From positions 1 through 52,387 of the forward strand of contig JAHFED010000039.1 of the NCBI GenBank assembly GCA_023248635.1: a stretch of 52,387 nt of DNA. Reading direction: 5' to 3'. This DNA comes from Myxococcales bacterium. Its GTDB lineage: Bacteria; Myxococcota; UBA727; VGSZ01. A model generated the notes under the pieces. It saw only the letters and a list, made by a program, of their open reading frames with translations, was not told where the DNA came from and did no database searches. Of this stretch, positions 16,855 through 25,313 are shown piece after piece. A program made the translations under genes and the position numbers. The stretch's first letter is position 1. Each line of letters begins with the position of its first letter.

Positions 16855-18289
16855 GGCGCCCTTCGCGGTGCAGGCCCCGCAGGGCGTCGATCACGACGGC
16901 ATCGAGGTGGGGCCCCACCATGGGCTCCATGATCTCGAAGGCCTCGTCCGCACCCGATCCCGGGCGGTAGGGACGGGTGGAGGTGATGGCGTCCATGACG
17001 TCGGCGCCGGAAACGATGCGCACCTCGAGGGGGATGTCGGCGGCCACCTTGCGATCGGGATAGCCGGTGCCGTCGAGCTTCTCGTGGTGGTTGCGCACGA
17101 TGGGCACGGCACAGACCAGGCTTTCGATGCCTTCGAGGATGCGCGCGCCGATGGTCGTGTGGGTCTTGATGATCTCGAATTCCACAGGTGTCAGACGAAT
17201 GGGCTTGTAGAGCACCTCGTCGCGGATGCCGATCTTGCCGATGTCATGCAGCAGCGCCCCGACGCGAATCACCTCGAGCTGCATGGTCGCCAGCCCCAGC
17301 ACCTCACCACAGCGCACCGAGATGTCCGCCACTCGATCGGTGTGCCCCGCGGTGTAGGGGTCGCGGGCCTCGAGCGCGCGCACGAGGCCATTCAACAACC
17401 TAACCTGCCCCGCTTCGACGCGACGGTTGGCGTTGTGCAGCTCGCGGTTCGCCACGACGACGTCGAAGGTGAGCCGACGCAGCTCTCTTTTGTCCCGAGG
17501 TCGCGCCGCCGCTCGCTCCATGCGCACCGAGAGCAGCACTTCGTCGGGCCAGGGTGCGGTGAGGCAGTCGGTAGCGCCGATGGAGAAGGCCAAGGACAAC
17601 GACTGGATCGAGGTCTCGGGATCGACGAGCACCAAGGCCGTGGCTTCGTCGACGTTGTTCGCCAAGCGAGCGACCTCGCGCACCTCGGGCTCGCCCATGC
17701 CCACATGAACGACGACGACGTCGACGCCGCCGGCCCCCACCACGCGTTCGAGATCGTTCAGGTTGCGCGCGCGCACCACCTGGAAGCCGCGGCGCCCGCA
17801 GGCCTGCTCGATGCGATCGCCATTGTCGCCCTCACACAGCACGGCCACGCGCGTCGACGGCAACTTTTGCTTTTGCTGCCGCAGCGTCTGCAGCTCGATC
17901 CGCAAGGCGTCGTCGGCGCGGGCCCGGGCGATGAGCTCGAGCAGCGCGCGCTTGACCTCCATCAGCTTGAGGGGCTTGGTGTAGAAGCGGTGGATCTCGC
18001 CGTGGTTCACCGCCTCCATCGCGGCCGCTGGATCCCCCGACGCCGTCATCAGCAAGCGCGGGACCTCGGGCATCATCTCTTTGGCCAGGCGCAGGACCGC
18101 AGAGCCCGGAGCGCCCGGCATCATTTCGTCGACGAGGATGGCCGCTGGGTGCGTGGCCTTCAGCAAGGCGATGGCCTCGTTGCCGTCCTTGGCGATCAAG
18201 AGGCGAAACTCACCGCGGAACGCCCGCGAGCAGAGGTCACGGATCGTCGGATCGTCGTCGGCGATGAGGAGCTCAAGCTCGGGTTGCAT
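16826..18289 (-). CDS. Response regulator: receiver, pseudo-receiver and HD-GYP domains
   Basis: This protein of 487 residues has three parts. Residues 5-122 are a receiver with the phospho-acceptor in AILVDEMMPG, a conserved Thr in LLMTASG and Lys in FYTKPL. Residues 150-270 look like a second receiver fold in which the Asp position reads VVVVHVGMG, so it is probably not phosphorylated. Residues 290-480 form an HD-GYP domain with LLHDIGKIG and HHEKLDGTGYP intact. HD-GYP proteins hydrolyse cyclic di-GMP. The start is ATG 18289, two bases after the stop of the flavin reductase on the same strand, so the two form an operon. Phosphorylation by an unlinked histidine kinase probably controls the phosphodiesterase. 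Confidence 0.88.
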   Translation of the reverse strand: MQPELELLIADDDPTIRDLCSRAFRGEFRLLIAKDGNEAIALLKATHPAAILVDEMMPGAPGSAVLRLAKEMMPEVPRLLMTASGDPAAAMEAVNHGEIHRFYTKPLKLMEVKRALLELIARARADDALRIELQTLRQQKQKLPSTRVAVLCEGDNGDRIEQACGRRGFQVVRARNLNDLERVVGAGGVDVVVVHVGMGEPEVREVARLANNVDEATALVLVDPETSIQSLSLAFSIGATDCLTAPWPDEVLLSVRMERAAARPRDKRELRRLTFDVVVANRELHNANRRVEAGQVRLLNGLVRALEARDPYTAGHTDRVADISVRCGEVLGLATMQLEVIRVGALLHDIGKIGIRDEVLYKPIRLTPVEFEIIKTHTTIGARILEGIESLVCAVPIVRNHHEKLDGTGYPDRKVAADIPLEVRIVSGADVMDAITSTRPYRPGSGADEAFEIMEPMVGPHLDAVVIDALRGLHREGRLTDLLQARG

Positions 18290-18291
18290 GG

Positions 18292-18990
18292 TCACCAATT
18301 TCGAAACACCTGATCGGGTCCGACGCCGCGCTCGAGCAGCTGCTCGCACACGGCCTTCTCCATCTCTGGCAGACCGCAGACGAAGGCGGTGACCTGAGCG
18401 GGCTTGTCGAAGCTGCGCGGCAGCTGGTGCTGAACGTGCCCCGTCTTGCCATCCCAGCTCGCACGCGTCGCAGGTCGCGAGACCACGGGGATCACCGAGA
18501 CCGAGTGTCCCACCCAAGTGCCGAAGCGATCGCGGAAGGCGAGCTCGTTGGCCTCACGGACGCCGTAGACGACGACGACGTCGCGGAAGGCTGTGCGATC
18601 CTCGAGCACCACGTCGAGCACCGCCTTCAGGGGTCCGATCCCGCTGCCGACGCCGAAGAGCCAGAGATCGCCGCCGCGGGCCTGCTCGATGGGAAAGCCC
18701 TTGCCCTGGGCCAAGCCGACGTCGACGCGATCCCCTTTTTGCATCCCCAGCAGCTGGGTCCGGCGAACATCGGGCACCTTCAAGAGCAGCTCGAAGGTGC
18801 CGGTCCCAGGCTTGTTGCAGAGCGCCAGCGGCCGAGCGACGTCGTCGTCGAAGAAGCCAGCCTTCACGTATTGGCCCGGAGCGGTGTGGCTGCTGGCCAA
18901 CGGCGTGCCGGCGACGTCGAGCACCACGAAAGCCTGTCGCGCCGCGATGGCGTGCACCTCGAGAACGGGGATGTGGGCGGTGTCCGGCAT
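18292..18990 (-). CDS. Ferredoxin-NADP+ reductase family oxidoreductase
   Basis: This is a 232-residue protein. The flavin-binding part has APGQYVKAG and RPLALCNKPGTG, and the nucleotide-binding part has LWLFGVGSGIGPLKAVLD, then YGVREANELAF and FVCGLPEMEKAVCEQL. This is the two-domain layout of ferredoxin-NADP reductase-like enzymes without an extra iron-sulfur domain. It would pass electrons between NAD(P)H and a partner that is not visible here. ATG 18990 has AAGGACGAG just upstream, which decides the start. It is the first gene of a two-gene operon with the receiver/HD-GYP regulator, an unusual pairing of redox and cyclic di-GMP functions. Confidence 0.82.
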   Translation of the reverse strand: MPDTAHIPVLEVHAIAARQAFVVLDVAGTPLASSHTAPGQYVKAGFFDDDVARPLALCNKPGTGTFELLLKVPDVRRTQLLGMQKGDRVDVGLAQGKGFPIEQARGGDLWLFGVGSGIGPLKAVLDVVLEDRTAFRDVVVVYGVREANELAFRDRFGTWVGHSVSVIPVVSRPATRASWDGKTGHVQHQLPRSFDKPAQVTAFVCGLPEMEKAVCEQLLERGVGPDQVFRNW

Positions 18991-19225
18991 CTCGTCCTTG
19001 CTACCACAGTCGATCCTCGGCCAACGTCGCGCCATGGTCGCAAAGAGATCCCGAAGCAGCTCGTCGAAGAAGTCCGTGCCAAAGGCGGCGAGCCAGAAAC
19101 GAAGCGCTGCGCGCCCACCGCAGCCCCTGCGAAAAAAGAGGGCGAAGAAGGAGAAGCCCCAGAAGCAGGGCTCAAAAACGACGACGACGACCCATTCTGG
19201 GCCTGCCTTGTCCGGCCATGAAACC

Positions 19226-20086
19226 GTGGTCGTGCGCACGGCCTCGGAGGTGCAAGCGCGCATGATGAGAGCCCGGGCCGAAGGTCTCACCATCGGCTTT
19301 GTGCCCACCATGGGGGCCCTGCACAGCGGGCACGCAGCCTTGTTCGACGAAGCCCGGCGCCGCGCCGACGTCGTCGTCGTCAGCGTCTTTGTGAACCCCA
19401 AGCAGTTTGGCCTCGGCGAAGACCTCTCGAAGTACCCGCGTCCCCTCGAAGCCGACGTGGCCCTGTGCGCCCGCTGCGGCGTCGACGTCGTCTTCGTGCC
19501 GGGGATTGATGAGATCTACCCCGCGGGCTTCGACACCAAGGTGGTCGCTGGCGCTGCCGCTGCCGACCTCGAGGGGGCGTCGCGCCCTGGGCACTTCGAC
19601 GGTGTGCTGACCGTCGTCGCGCTGCTCTTTTCCATCGTGCAACCCCACTTCAGCGTCTTCGGCGAAAAGGACTTCCAGCAGCTCTTGTTGGTGCGTCGCC
19701 TCGCAAAGGACCTGCGCCTCACCACCGAGATCGTCGCGATGCCGGTGATCCGCGACGTCGACGGCCTCGCCCTGTCGTCTCGCAACCTCTACCTCTCCCC
19801 CGAGGATCGACGGCGCGCGGTCTGCCTCTCCCGCGGCCTGGTCGCCGCCCAAGACACCCTGCAACGCGGTGAGACGGACGCCAGCCTCATCGGCGCTGCC
19901 GCCGCAGCCGTTGTCGAGGCCACCGCCGGCACCGAGATCGCTTACGTCGAGGTGCGCGATGCCCGCACCTTGGCCAAGATCGAGCGTGTCGAGCGCGAAG
20001 CCCGGGTGCTCTTGGCGGTCAAGCTCGGCGGGGTGCGGCTCATCGACAACGGTCCGCTCTTTCACAGCGTGCGCTGGCAACGCTAG
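19226..20086 (+). CDS. panC: Pantothenate synthetase PanC
   Basis: A 286-residue enzyme that joins pantoate and beta-alanine with ATP to give pantothenate, the coenzyme A precursor. The motifs are FVPTMGALHSGHAAL (the HxGH nucleotide site), VSVFVNPKQFG, YPRPLEADV, FGEKDFQQLLLVRRL and DGLALSSRNLYL. The GTG at 19226 gives the usual length, with VVRTASEV near the N-terminus. The frame stays open upstream to an ATG at 19034, which would add about 64 residues rich in Lys, Arg and Ser. That piece has weaker codon bias and no ribosome site, so I do not include it. The divergent flavin reductase starts 235 bases away. FtsE follows 100 bases after the stop. Confidence 0.92.
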   Translation: MVVRTASEVQARMMRARAEGLTIGFVPTMGALHSGHAALFDEARRRADVVVVSVFVNPKQFGLGEDLSKYPRPLEADVALCARCGVDVVFVPGIDEIYPAGFDTKVVAGAAAADLEGASRPGHFDGVLTVVALLFSIVQPHFSVFGEKDFQQLLLVRRLAKDLRLTTEIVAMPVIRDVDGLALSSRNLYLSPEDRRRAVCLSRGLVAAQDTLQRGETDASLIGAAAAAVVEATAGTEIAYVEVRDARTLAKIERVEREARVLLAVKLGGVRLIDNGPLFHSVRWQR

Positions 20087-20186
20087 CTGTGCTGGCACGC
20101 CTTGCAGTTTGATGGTCCAAGCCGCTGGCGCGCCTCGAACAGTTCGAGAACTTCTGCGCCGGATTCGAGCGTGACAAGCTGGTGCG

Positions 20187-20894
20187 GTGATTGAGCTGTA
20201 CCACGTCGGCAAGGTCTATCCGGGAGCGGACCGGCCCGCCCTCGACGACGTCAACCTCTCCATCGGCAAGAGCGAGTTCATCATCTTGGCTGGTGCGTCG
20301 GGGGCCGGCAAAAGCACGCTGCTGCGGCTCTTGTTCTGTGCCGAACAGGCCTCGAGTGGGCAGGTCATCTTGCAAGGCAAGAACCTCGCGCGCCTCAGTC
20401 GTCATGAAATGGCGAAGGCGAGACGGAGCATCGGCGTCGTCTTTCAGGACTTCAAGCTGCTGCCAGCGCTCTCGGTGCTCGACAACATCGCCCTCGCTCT
20501 CGAGGTGCAGGGCCTGAGCCGCGACGACGTCGTCCGGCGCTGTTTGAAGGTGCTCAACGAGGTGGGCCTCTCCCACAAGACCCACCAACCCATCGCCGCG
20601 CTCTCCGGCGGTGAACAACAACGGGTGGCCATCGCCCGCGCCCTCGTCGTCGAACCCGCCGTGCTCTTGTGCGACGAGCCCACCGGCAACCTCGACGCCG
20701 AGCGGGCCCGCGAAGTGATGGAGCTGCTCATCACCGCCCACGTCCGCGGCACCACCGTCGTCGTCGCCACCCATGATCCCGCGCTGCTTTCGGGCGGGCG
20801 GCGCCGCGTCGTCGCTCTCGATCAAGGACGCATCGCCCACGACGCCCCCGCTGCCGCCGCGCGCCGCAGCGACCAGCGCTTCGACGCCGCGTGA
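20187..20894 (+). CDS. ftsE: Cell division ATP-binding protein FtsE
   Basis: A 235-residue ABC ATPase. It begins [13 protein letters not shown], with Walker [10 protein letters not shown] (about residues 36-44), Q-loop VFQDFKLLP, signature LSGGEQQR, Walker [13 protein letters not shown] and switch THD. This order and the text around LIELYHVSKxYP match FtsE. It sits with FtsX in the inner membrane at the division site, where ATP use controls peptidoglycan hydrolases outside the membrane. The GTG start at 20187 gives the standard N-terminus. The stop overlaps the ftsX start (GTGA), and an EnvC-like activator gene comes right after, which confirms the assignment over other ABC exporters. Confidence 0.93.
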   Translation: MIELYHVGKVYPGADRPALDDVNLSIGKSEFIILAGASGAGKSTLLRLLFCAEQASSGQVILQGKNLARLSRHEMAKARRSIGVVFQDFKLLPALSVLDNIALALEVQGLSRDDVVRRCLKVLNEVGLSHKTHQPIAALSGGEQQRVAIARALVVEPAVLLCDEPTGNLDAERAREVMELLITAHVRGTTVVVATHDPALLSGGRRRVVALDQGRIAHDAPAAAARRSDQRFDAA

Positions 20895-21793
20895 TCGGCG
20901 CTTTGTCGGCCAGCGTCGTCAAACACGGTTGGCGCTCCGTGCGCTCGGGAGGCCTGCCCTTCTTCTTCGCCGTGTTGATGACTGCGCTGGGCATGTTCTC
21001 GCTGACGGCCTTCGGCACCGTGTTGTGGAACTTTCGCGCCCTTGCCCGGGCCGTCGGTGAGAGCGTGGCCGCCGTGGCTTTCCTGAAGGTCGACGATGCC
21101 GCCGCTGCGGAGGAGACCCGGGCCCGCATTCAGCTGACGCCCGGCGTCGAGAGCGCGACGCTGATGACCCCCGAAGAGGCCTTGCAGCGCGCGCGCCGCG
21201 GACTCTCGGGCAGCGCGGCCCTGCAAGCATCGGCGGGGCTCACGATGCCTTGGGTCGTCGAGGTCGTTCCCCGCTTTTCCTTGGAAGACGGCGAGAGCGC
21301 GCGGCTGGAGCTGGTGCAGCGCATCGGCGCCCTCGACGGCGTCGACGAGGTCCTGCACCCAGGCGGCGAGCTCAAGCGCATCGACGCCCTCTTGCGCCTG
21401 TTGCACGGTGCTGGCCTCTTTTTGGCGGTGCTGATCGTTTTGGTGGTGGTGGTCGTCGTCAGCAACGCGGTCCGCTTGACGGTGCTGGTGCGCAAAGATG
21501 AGATCGCGATCCAGAAACTGGTGGGTGCCTCCGACGCCTTCGTGGCCCTGCCTCTGCTGCTGTCGGGGGTGGTGCAGGGCACACTCGGCGCCGTCATCGC
21601 CCTCGTCACCTCGGGCATCGCCCACGCTTCTTTGGCCCGCGTGGTGCGCGTGGCCCTCTCGGGGGCCCTGGGCACCTTCACCCTCGATCCCCTGCCGTGG
21701 TGGATCCTGGCTTGCGTCATCGTCGGCGGCGCCCTGTTGGGCGCGGTGGGTGCCTTGCTGAGCGTGGCGCGTTTTCTGCGGACCTCGTCGTGA
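20891..21793 (+). CDS. ftsX: Cell division protein FtsX
   Basis: This 300-residue membrane protein has the FtsX layout: a first helix at about 20-45, an extracytoplasmic domain of about 120 residues, and three more helices (about 172-200, 215-245 and 262-290). The segment [16 protein letters not shown] matches the conserved cytoplasmic loop (normally R-x-EI-x-I-x-KLVGA) that contacts FtsE. The third-position pattern and GTGA overlap with ftsE support the start. The second helix is unusually rich in Val, coded by GTG/GTC runs near 21440-21460. With FtsE and the EnvC-like protein it should transmit ATP hydrolysis to cell-wall splitting. Confidence 0.92.
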   Translation: MIGALSASVVKHGWRSVRSGGLPFFFAVLMTALGMFSLTAFGTVLWNFRALARAVGESVAAVAFLKVDDAAAAEETRARIQLTPGVESATLMTPEEALQRARRGLSGSAALQASAGLTMPWVVEVVPRFSLEDGESARLELVQRIGALDGVDEVLHPGGELKRIDALLRLLHGAGLFLAVLIVLVVVVVVSNAVRLTVLVRKDEIAIQKLVGASDAFVALPLLLSGVVQGTLGAVIALVTSGIAHASLARVVRVALSGALGTFTLDPLPWWILACVIVGGALLGAVGALLSVARFLRTSS

Positions 21794-21803
21794 GCGTGCC
21801 TTC

Positions 21804-22937
21804 GTGAGCTTGCTCGTTCTTGTCCTTTGCTTGGGCGGGCAATCGCCCGTCGGCGCGCTGACGGTGAAGCAGGCGGCGGCCAACCTTGATGGCCTGCGCC
21901 GCGAGCTCGCAGCCAAGCAGGGAGCCTTGGCCGATCTGTCGGTGCAAGAGGTGTCGCTGCTCGATTCCCTGGGCGAGCTCGATGAGGGGCTGGCTCATCT
22001 GGACGACGACCGCCGCCTGGCCGAGGCCCGCCTGCAGCAGCTGGCCATTGAAGTCTCCGCCCTGGAACACGCGCAGGGGCTCGATGATCACGAGCTCGCC
22101 ACCCTGCGAGCACGCTTGCAAACGCGCCTGCGCGCCCTCGTCGTCGACGGCGACGGCGGCACCGCCCGGGCGCTCTTGGGGGCCGAGGGCTTCACCGAGC
22201 TGGCGCTGCGTCGGCGCTTCTTGCGCGAGCTGGCCGAAAACGACGCCAAGTTGAGTGCCGATGTGCACCGGGTCGAGGCCTCGGCGGCGGCCCATCGCGA
22301 CGAGATGCGCGCAAAGCTCGCCGAGCTCGAGCTGACCCGCAGGCTGATCGACGAGCAACGCCTCTTGCTGTCCACGACGCGCGAAGAGCGGGAACGCACC
22401 CTCGAGCGCATACGGGGTGAGGCGACCGTGCTGCGCCGTGCCGCGGAGGAGCTCGTGGGCAAGCACCGGGATCTGCAGCTGCTCATCGCCAAGCTGGCCG
22501 AGGGCCCGCGCTACCAGCCGCCCACCGGCAAGAAGGGCATCCTGCGCGCATCGCTGCCCTGGCCCGTCGACGGCGGCACCGTCATCCGCAAGTTCGGCAG
22601 CGTCGTCGACAAAGACACCAAGGCCGAGATCATGTCCAACGGGATCGAGCTGCGCGTCGACGCCGGCGTCGTCGTCGTCGCGGTGGCGGATGGTCGGGTG
22701 GTGCACACGGGATGGCTGCGCGGCTTTGGTCGCATCGTGATCATCGACCACGGCGAAGGCCACCACACCCTCTCTGCCCACCTCTCCCGCGTCGCCGTCG
22801 GCCCCGGTGACGAGGTCAAACGGGGAGAGTCCATCGGCTTCGTCGGCGACACCGAGAGCCAGAATGGTCCCAAGCTCTACTTCGAGCTGCGAGAGAACGG
22901 TCGACCGCGCGATCCGGCGCCTTTCTTGCGTCGCTGA
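21804..22937 (+). CDS. envC: EnvC-like murein hydrolase activator (coiled coil + degenerate LytM)
   Basis: A 377-residue protein with a signal peptide (LLVLVLCLGGQSPVGA), a long coiled coil (about residues 20-215) and a C-terminal LytM/M23 domain (about 245-377). Active LytM domains have HxxxD and HLHFE zinc motifs. Here the last one reads KLYFELRENG, as in the E. coli EnvC SLYFEIR, and the first His is replaced (GIELRVD). So, as in EnvC, the domain probably does not cut peptidoglycan but activates amidases. The gene begins 10 bases after ftsX and is likely controlled by FtsEX through the coiled coil. GTG 21804 is the start. Confidence 0.88.
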   Translation: MSLLVLVLCLGGQSPVGALTVKQAAANLDGLRRELAAKQGALADLSVQEVSLLDSLGELDEGLAHLDDDRRLAEARLQQLAIEVSALEHAQGLDDHELATLRARLQTRLRALVVDGDGGTARALLGAEGFTELALRRRFLRELAENDAKLSADVHRVEASAAAHRDEMRAKLAELELTRRLIDEQRLLLSTTREERERTLERIRGEATVLRRAAEELVGKHRDLQLLIAKLAEGPRYQPPTGKKGILRASLPWPVDGGTVIRKFGSVVDKDTKAEIMSNGIELRVDAGVVVVAVADGRVVHTGWLRGFGRIVIIDHGEGHHTLSAHLSRVAVGPGDEVKRGESIGFVGDTESQNGPKLYFELRENGRPRDPAPFLRR

Positions 22938-22975
22938 GCAACGTCTTGCCGGTGCATTGATTGCCTCGGGTCGAG

Positions 22976-23008
22976 TCTCGCGGACGCGGCAGCGGGCGGT
23001 CACAGAAC
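22976..23008 (+). repeat. 33-bp intergenic motif, copy 2
   Basis: This copy reads TCTCGCGGACGCGGCAGCGG and onward, and agrees with the copy at 15422-15454 at nearly every position up to GTCACAGA. It lies 38 bases after the EnvC-like gene, between two convergent genes. The 3' end of the M19 gene begins 19 bases further on. Confidence 0.7.
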
Positions 23009-23027
23009 ACCGACCCTGCGCAACGGA

Positions 23028-24080
23028 TCAAGGTCGAACGGCGCGCAGGCAACGCAGAAAGTTCTCGCCCAGGATCTTCTTCACGCGCTCCACCGACCAG
23101 CCCCGCTGCAGCATCGCCGCGACCAAGCCCGGCAAGAGGGTGACGTCCTTGAGCTCCGCAGGAGGCGTGATAAAGCCATCCCAATCGGAGCCGAGGGCAG
23201 CGTGGTCTTCGCCGACGACGTCGACGATGTGGGCCAGGTGAGCGACCACCGCCGACAGCCCCAGGCCGGGGCCCAAAAAGCCAGGGTGGAAGATCACGCC
23301 AATGACGCCGCCGGTGCCGGCGACCGCTTTGAGCTGGGCGTCGTCGATGTTGCGCCAGTGGGGAAAGACACCGCTCACGCCCGTGTGCGTGACCAGCAAA
23401 GGCTGAGAGCGATCATGGACGGCGACGACGTCCCAGAAGGTGGATGCGGCGGCGTGAGCGAGATCGATGAGCACCTTTTCGGCGTTCATGCTTTCGACCA
23501 GCAAGTGTCCCCGCGCGCTAAGCCCCCGCGGACCCCAGCGGTGCTTTCCCGGCAGCGGCGTCGAGGTCTCGCCGAGGTTTGACGACGTCAAGTGCACCAG
23601 CGTTGCGCTGACGACGTCGGCACCACCGGCTTCGCGAAAGGAGCTCAACGGCCCGAGGCAGTTCGCACCCTGCACCACCGGGATGACCGCGTGTCGACCC
23701 TGATCGATGGCCGCAGCAAAAGCCGTCGCCGTCGTCACCCAGGCGGCCTGCCGCGAGCCTTCGACCAAGGCCCGCAGGCGGGCGACGTTGTGGCGGAAGA
23801 TGCGCAACCGTGACGACGACGAACGAAAGGGATTGGTGGTGATCGACCACAGTCCGCCCTTGAGACCTCCGCGCGCCGCCCGGGGCAGATCGACGTGTCC
23901 GATCAGATGGCGAAAGGGATAGGCGTGGGTGGCGTCGAAGTCGTAGCCGAAGAGTCGCGTGGGGATGAAGGTGTCGAGATGCAGATCGACAGCCGCCGTC
24001 GTCTGCAAGAGGGCGCGCGCCTCGCTCGTCCGCTCGTCCGCTACAGCTCGAGAACGCGGGCCTGCTAGATCTGGGCTCAT
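23028..24080 (-). CDS. M19 (membrane dipeptidase-like) protein with a changed bridging Glu
   Basis: A 350-residue protein of peptidase family M19. The zinc ligands His and Asp are in AAVDLHLDTF, and later ones in LIDLAHAAAS, LLVTHTGVSG and LGSDWDGF. The Glu that bridges the two metals in renal dipeptidase usually sits in an EGA- or EGG-type motif. Here the motif is VVQGANCLG, with Gln (codon CAG). M19 enzymes cut dipeptides, including D-residue ones, and some act on lactones. The Gln could weaken the two-metal centre, so the activity is in doubt. The ATG start at 24080 shares its CATG with the start of the divergent gene. No clear signal peptide is seen. Confidence 0.85.
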   Translation of the reverse strand: MSPDLAGPRSRAVADERTSEARALLQTTAAVDLHLDTFIPTRLFGYDFDATHAYPFRHLIGHVDLPRAARGGLKGGLWSITTNPFRSSSSRLRIFRHNVARLRALVEGSRQAAWVTTATAFAAAIDQGRHAVIPVVQGANCLGPLSSFREAGGADVVSATLVHLTSSNLGETSTPLPGKHRWGPRGLSARGHLLVESMNAEKVLIDLAHAAASTFWDVVAVHDRSQPLLVTHTGVSGVFPHWRNIDDAQLKAVAGTGGVIGVIFHPGFLGPGLGLSAVVAHLAHIVDVVGEDHAALGSDWDGFITPPAELKDVTLLPGLVAAMLQRGWSVERVKKILGENFLRCLRAVRP

Positions 24081-24534
24081 GCGCTCACTCCTGTGCCTGG
24101 CCATGATCGTTGGGACGTCGTCGTCGTGTGCGGTGTCGTCGTCATTGACTCTGCCCTCGTGCGCCGATCGCCTCGAGGTCGGCGGTCAACACGCCCGTCA
24201 AGGCCGCATGCTGATGTTCGATCATACTTTTGATCTGCCCATGTCACGAACCGAAATCACACTGAAAGGTCCCGATCGCAACGAAACGATCGGTGTCTGG
24301 AACAACCAGCCCGACGGTGGACGCTTGCTCCTGGGGGTCGTTTCTGTCATCGGCGGCGGTCTGCTGTGGACCTCGGCCCTCTATGAGGTCGCGGTGAACG
24401 GACGCACCTTCTCCGACGAGGTTCCCTTCTATGCCTCGGTGACGGGCACCGGGGCTCTGGGCGTCGGCGTCTTGCTCGCCTCGACGGGCTGGCACCCACG
24501 CACCCCGCCCGACGTCGAGAGTTTCTGTCACTAG
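24079..24534 (+). CDS. Small putative lipoprotein with one or two membrane-like stretches
   Basis: This is a 151-residue protein. The N-terminus MRSLLCLAMIVGTSSSC is a lipoprotein-like signal. A segment rich in Gly and hydrophobic residues (LLLGVVSVIGGGLLW, about 92-106) and another near the C-terminus (TGTGALGVGVLLAS) may enter a membrane. I do not recognise the family. The ATG overlaps the start codon of the divergent M19 gene (CATG), so the promoter of each gene must lie in the other coding region, if both starts are right. The gene ends 66 bases before the stop of the convergent methyltransferase. Confidence 0.65.
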   Translation: MRSLLCLAMIVGTSSSCAVSSSLTLPSCADRLEVGGQHARQGRMLMFDHTFDLPMSRTEITLKGPDRNETIGVWNNQPDGGRLLLGVVSVIGGGLLWTSALYEVAVNGRTFSDEVPFYASVTGTGALGVGVLLASTGWHPRTPPDVESFCH

Positions 24535-24600
24535 TTCCTCTCCCGATGGTCCGACTCAACACAGACTGAAGAACGCCACTTTGCTAACAACGCAACCGTG

Positions 24601-25278
24601 TTAAGGCATGGCACCGGAAATGGTAAGGTGTCGATCCGTGAGGACGTCGACCTTCAAGGCCGACAGCCCCGCCGCCGCCAACTGTGCGCGCACCTCGTCG
24701 GGCGTGAACGCGGCGCACAAGGACGCGTGAAAGTCGCGACGCAGGACATCGGGTTCGGCGGCTGCGTATCGATCGACCAGAGCGCTGGCTTTTTCCGTCG
24801 ACGACGGCCTCCGCAGGTCCATCAAGAAGATGTGGGCGCCGCGAGCTGCCGCTTTCCACAGGGTCTTCCAGAGCACAGTCGGATCGTGGAGCTGGTGCAA
24901 GATGCTGTTGCTGATGACGACGTCGTAGCCCGTGCGGGGCAGCGGGTCGTGGGGCAGGAAGGCGCGGTACAGGCGCACGCGGTTTGAGAGCCCCTCGCTC
25001 TGGATGCGGGCCCGACCGTGCACCAACATCGCTTCCGCGCCGTCGACGCCATCGATGACCAGGCCGGGGCAGCGCTTGGCCGTGCGAACGACGACGTCGG
25101 CGGGTCCGCAGCCCAGGTCGAGGGCGATGCCGCCAATGGGCCCGCCCGGCCACGAGGCGACGAAGCGGTCGACGCACATCTCGTGGGGGGCGGCGAAGTC
25201 GGCGCCGGCGTAGGCTGCGGCTTGCTCGGCATCTTCCATCAGCTCGGGCTCAGGAACGCGGTGCATCAAGCTCGGCAC
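24601..25278 (-). CDS. SAM-dependent class I methyltransferase
   Basis: A 225-residue protein with the SAM-binding motif IALDLGCGPADVVV (about residues 50-63), then VIDGVDGAEAML, and YDVVISNSILHQLHDP at the motif IV position. The C-terminal part has LTDRHLTISGAM. These place it with small-molecule methyltransferases of class I; the acceptor is unknown. A GTG at 25278 has GGAGG at a spacing of five bases and is preferred over ATG 25266, which has no such site. The divergent histidine phosphatase gene starts only 35 bases away. Confidence 0.83.
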   Translation of the reverse strand: MPSLMHRVPEPELMEDAEQAAAYAGADFAAPHEMCVDRFVASWPGGPIGGIALDLGCGPADVVVRTAKRCPGLVIDGVDGAEAMLVHGRARIQSEGLSNRVRLYRAFLPHDPLPRTGYDVVISNSILHQLHDPTVLWKTLWKAAARGAHIFLMDLRRPSSTEKASALVDRYAAAEPDVLRRDFHASLCAAFTPDEVRAQLAAAGLSALKVDVLTDRHLTISGAMP

Positions 25279-25313
25279 AGAAACCTCCGGGACCAGGCTG
25301 TATACGTCGAGAC

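Noticed and set aside
20134-20148. CTCGAA-CAG-TTCGAG palindrome upstream of ftsE as an operator
   Set aside because: Short and single; palindromes of this size are expected by chance in DNA of this composition.
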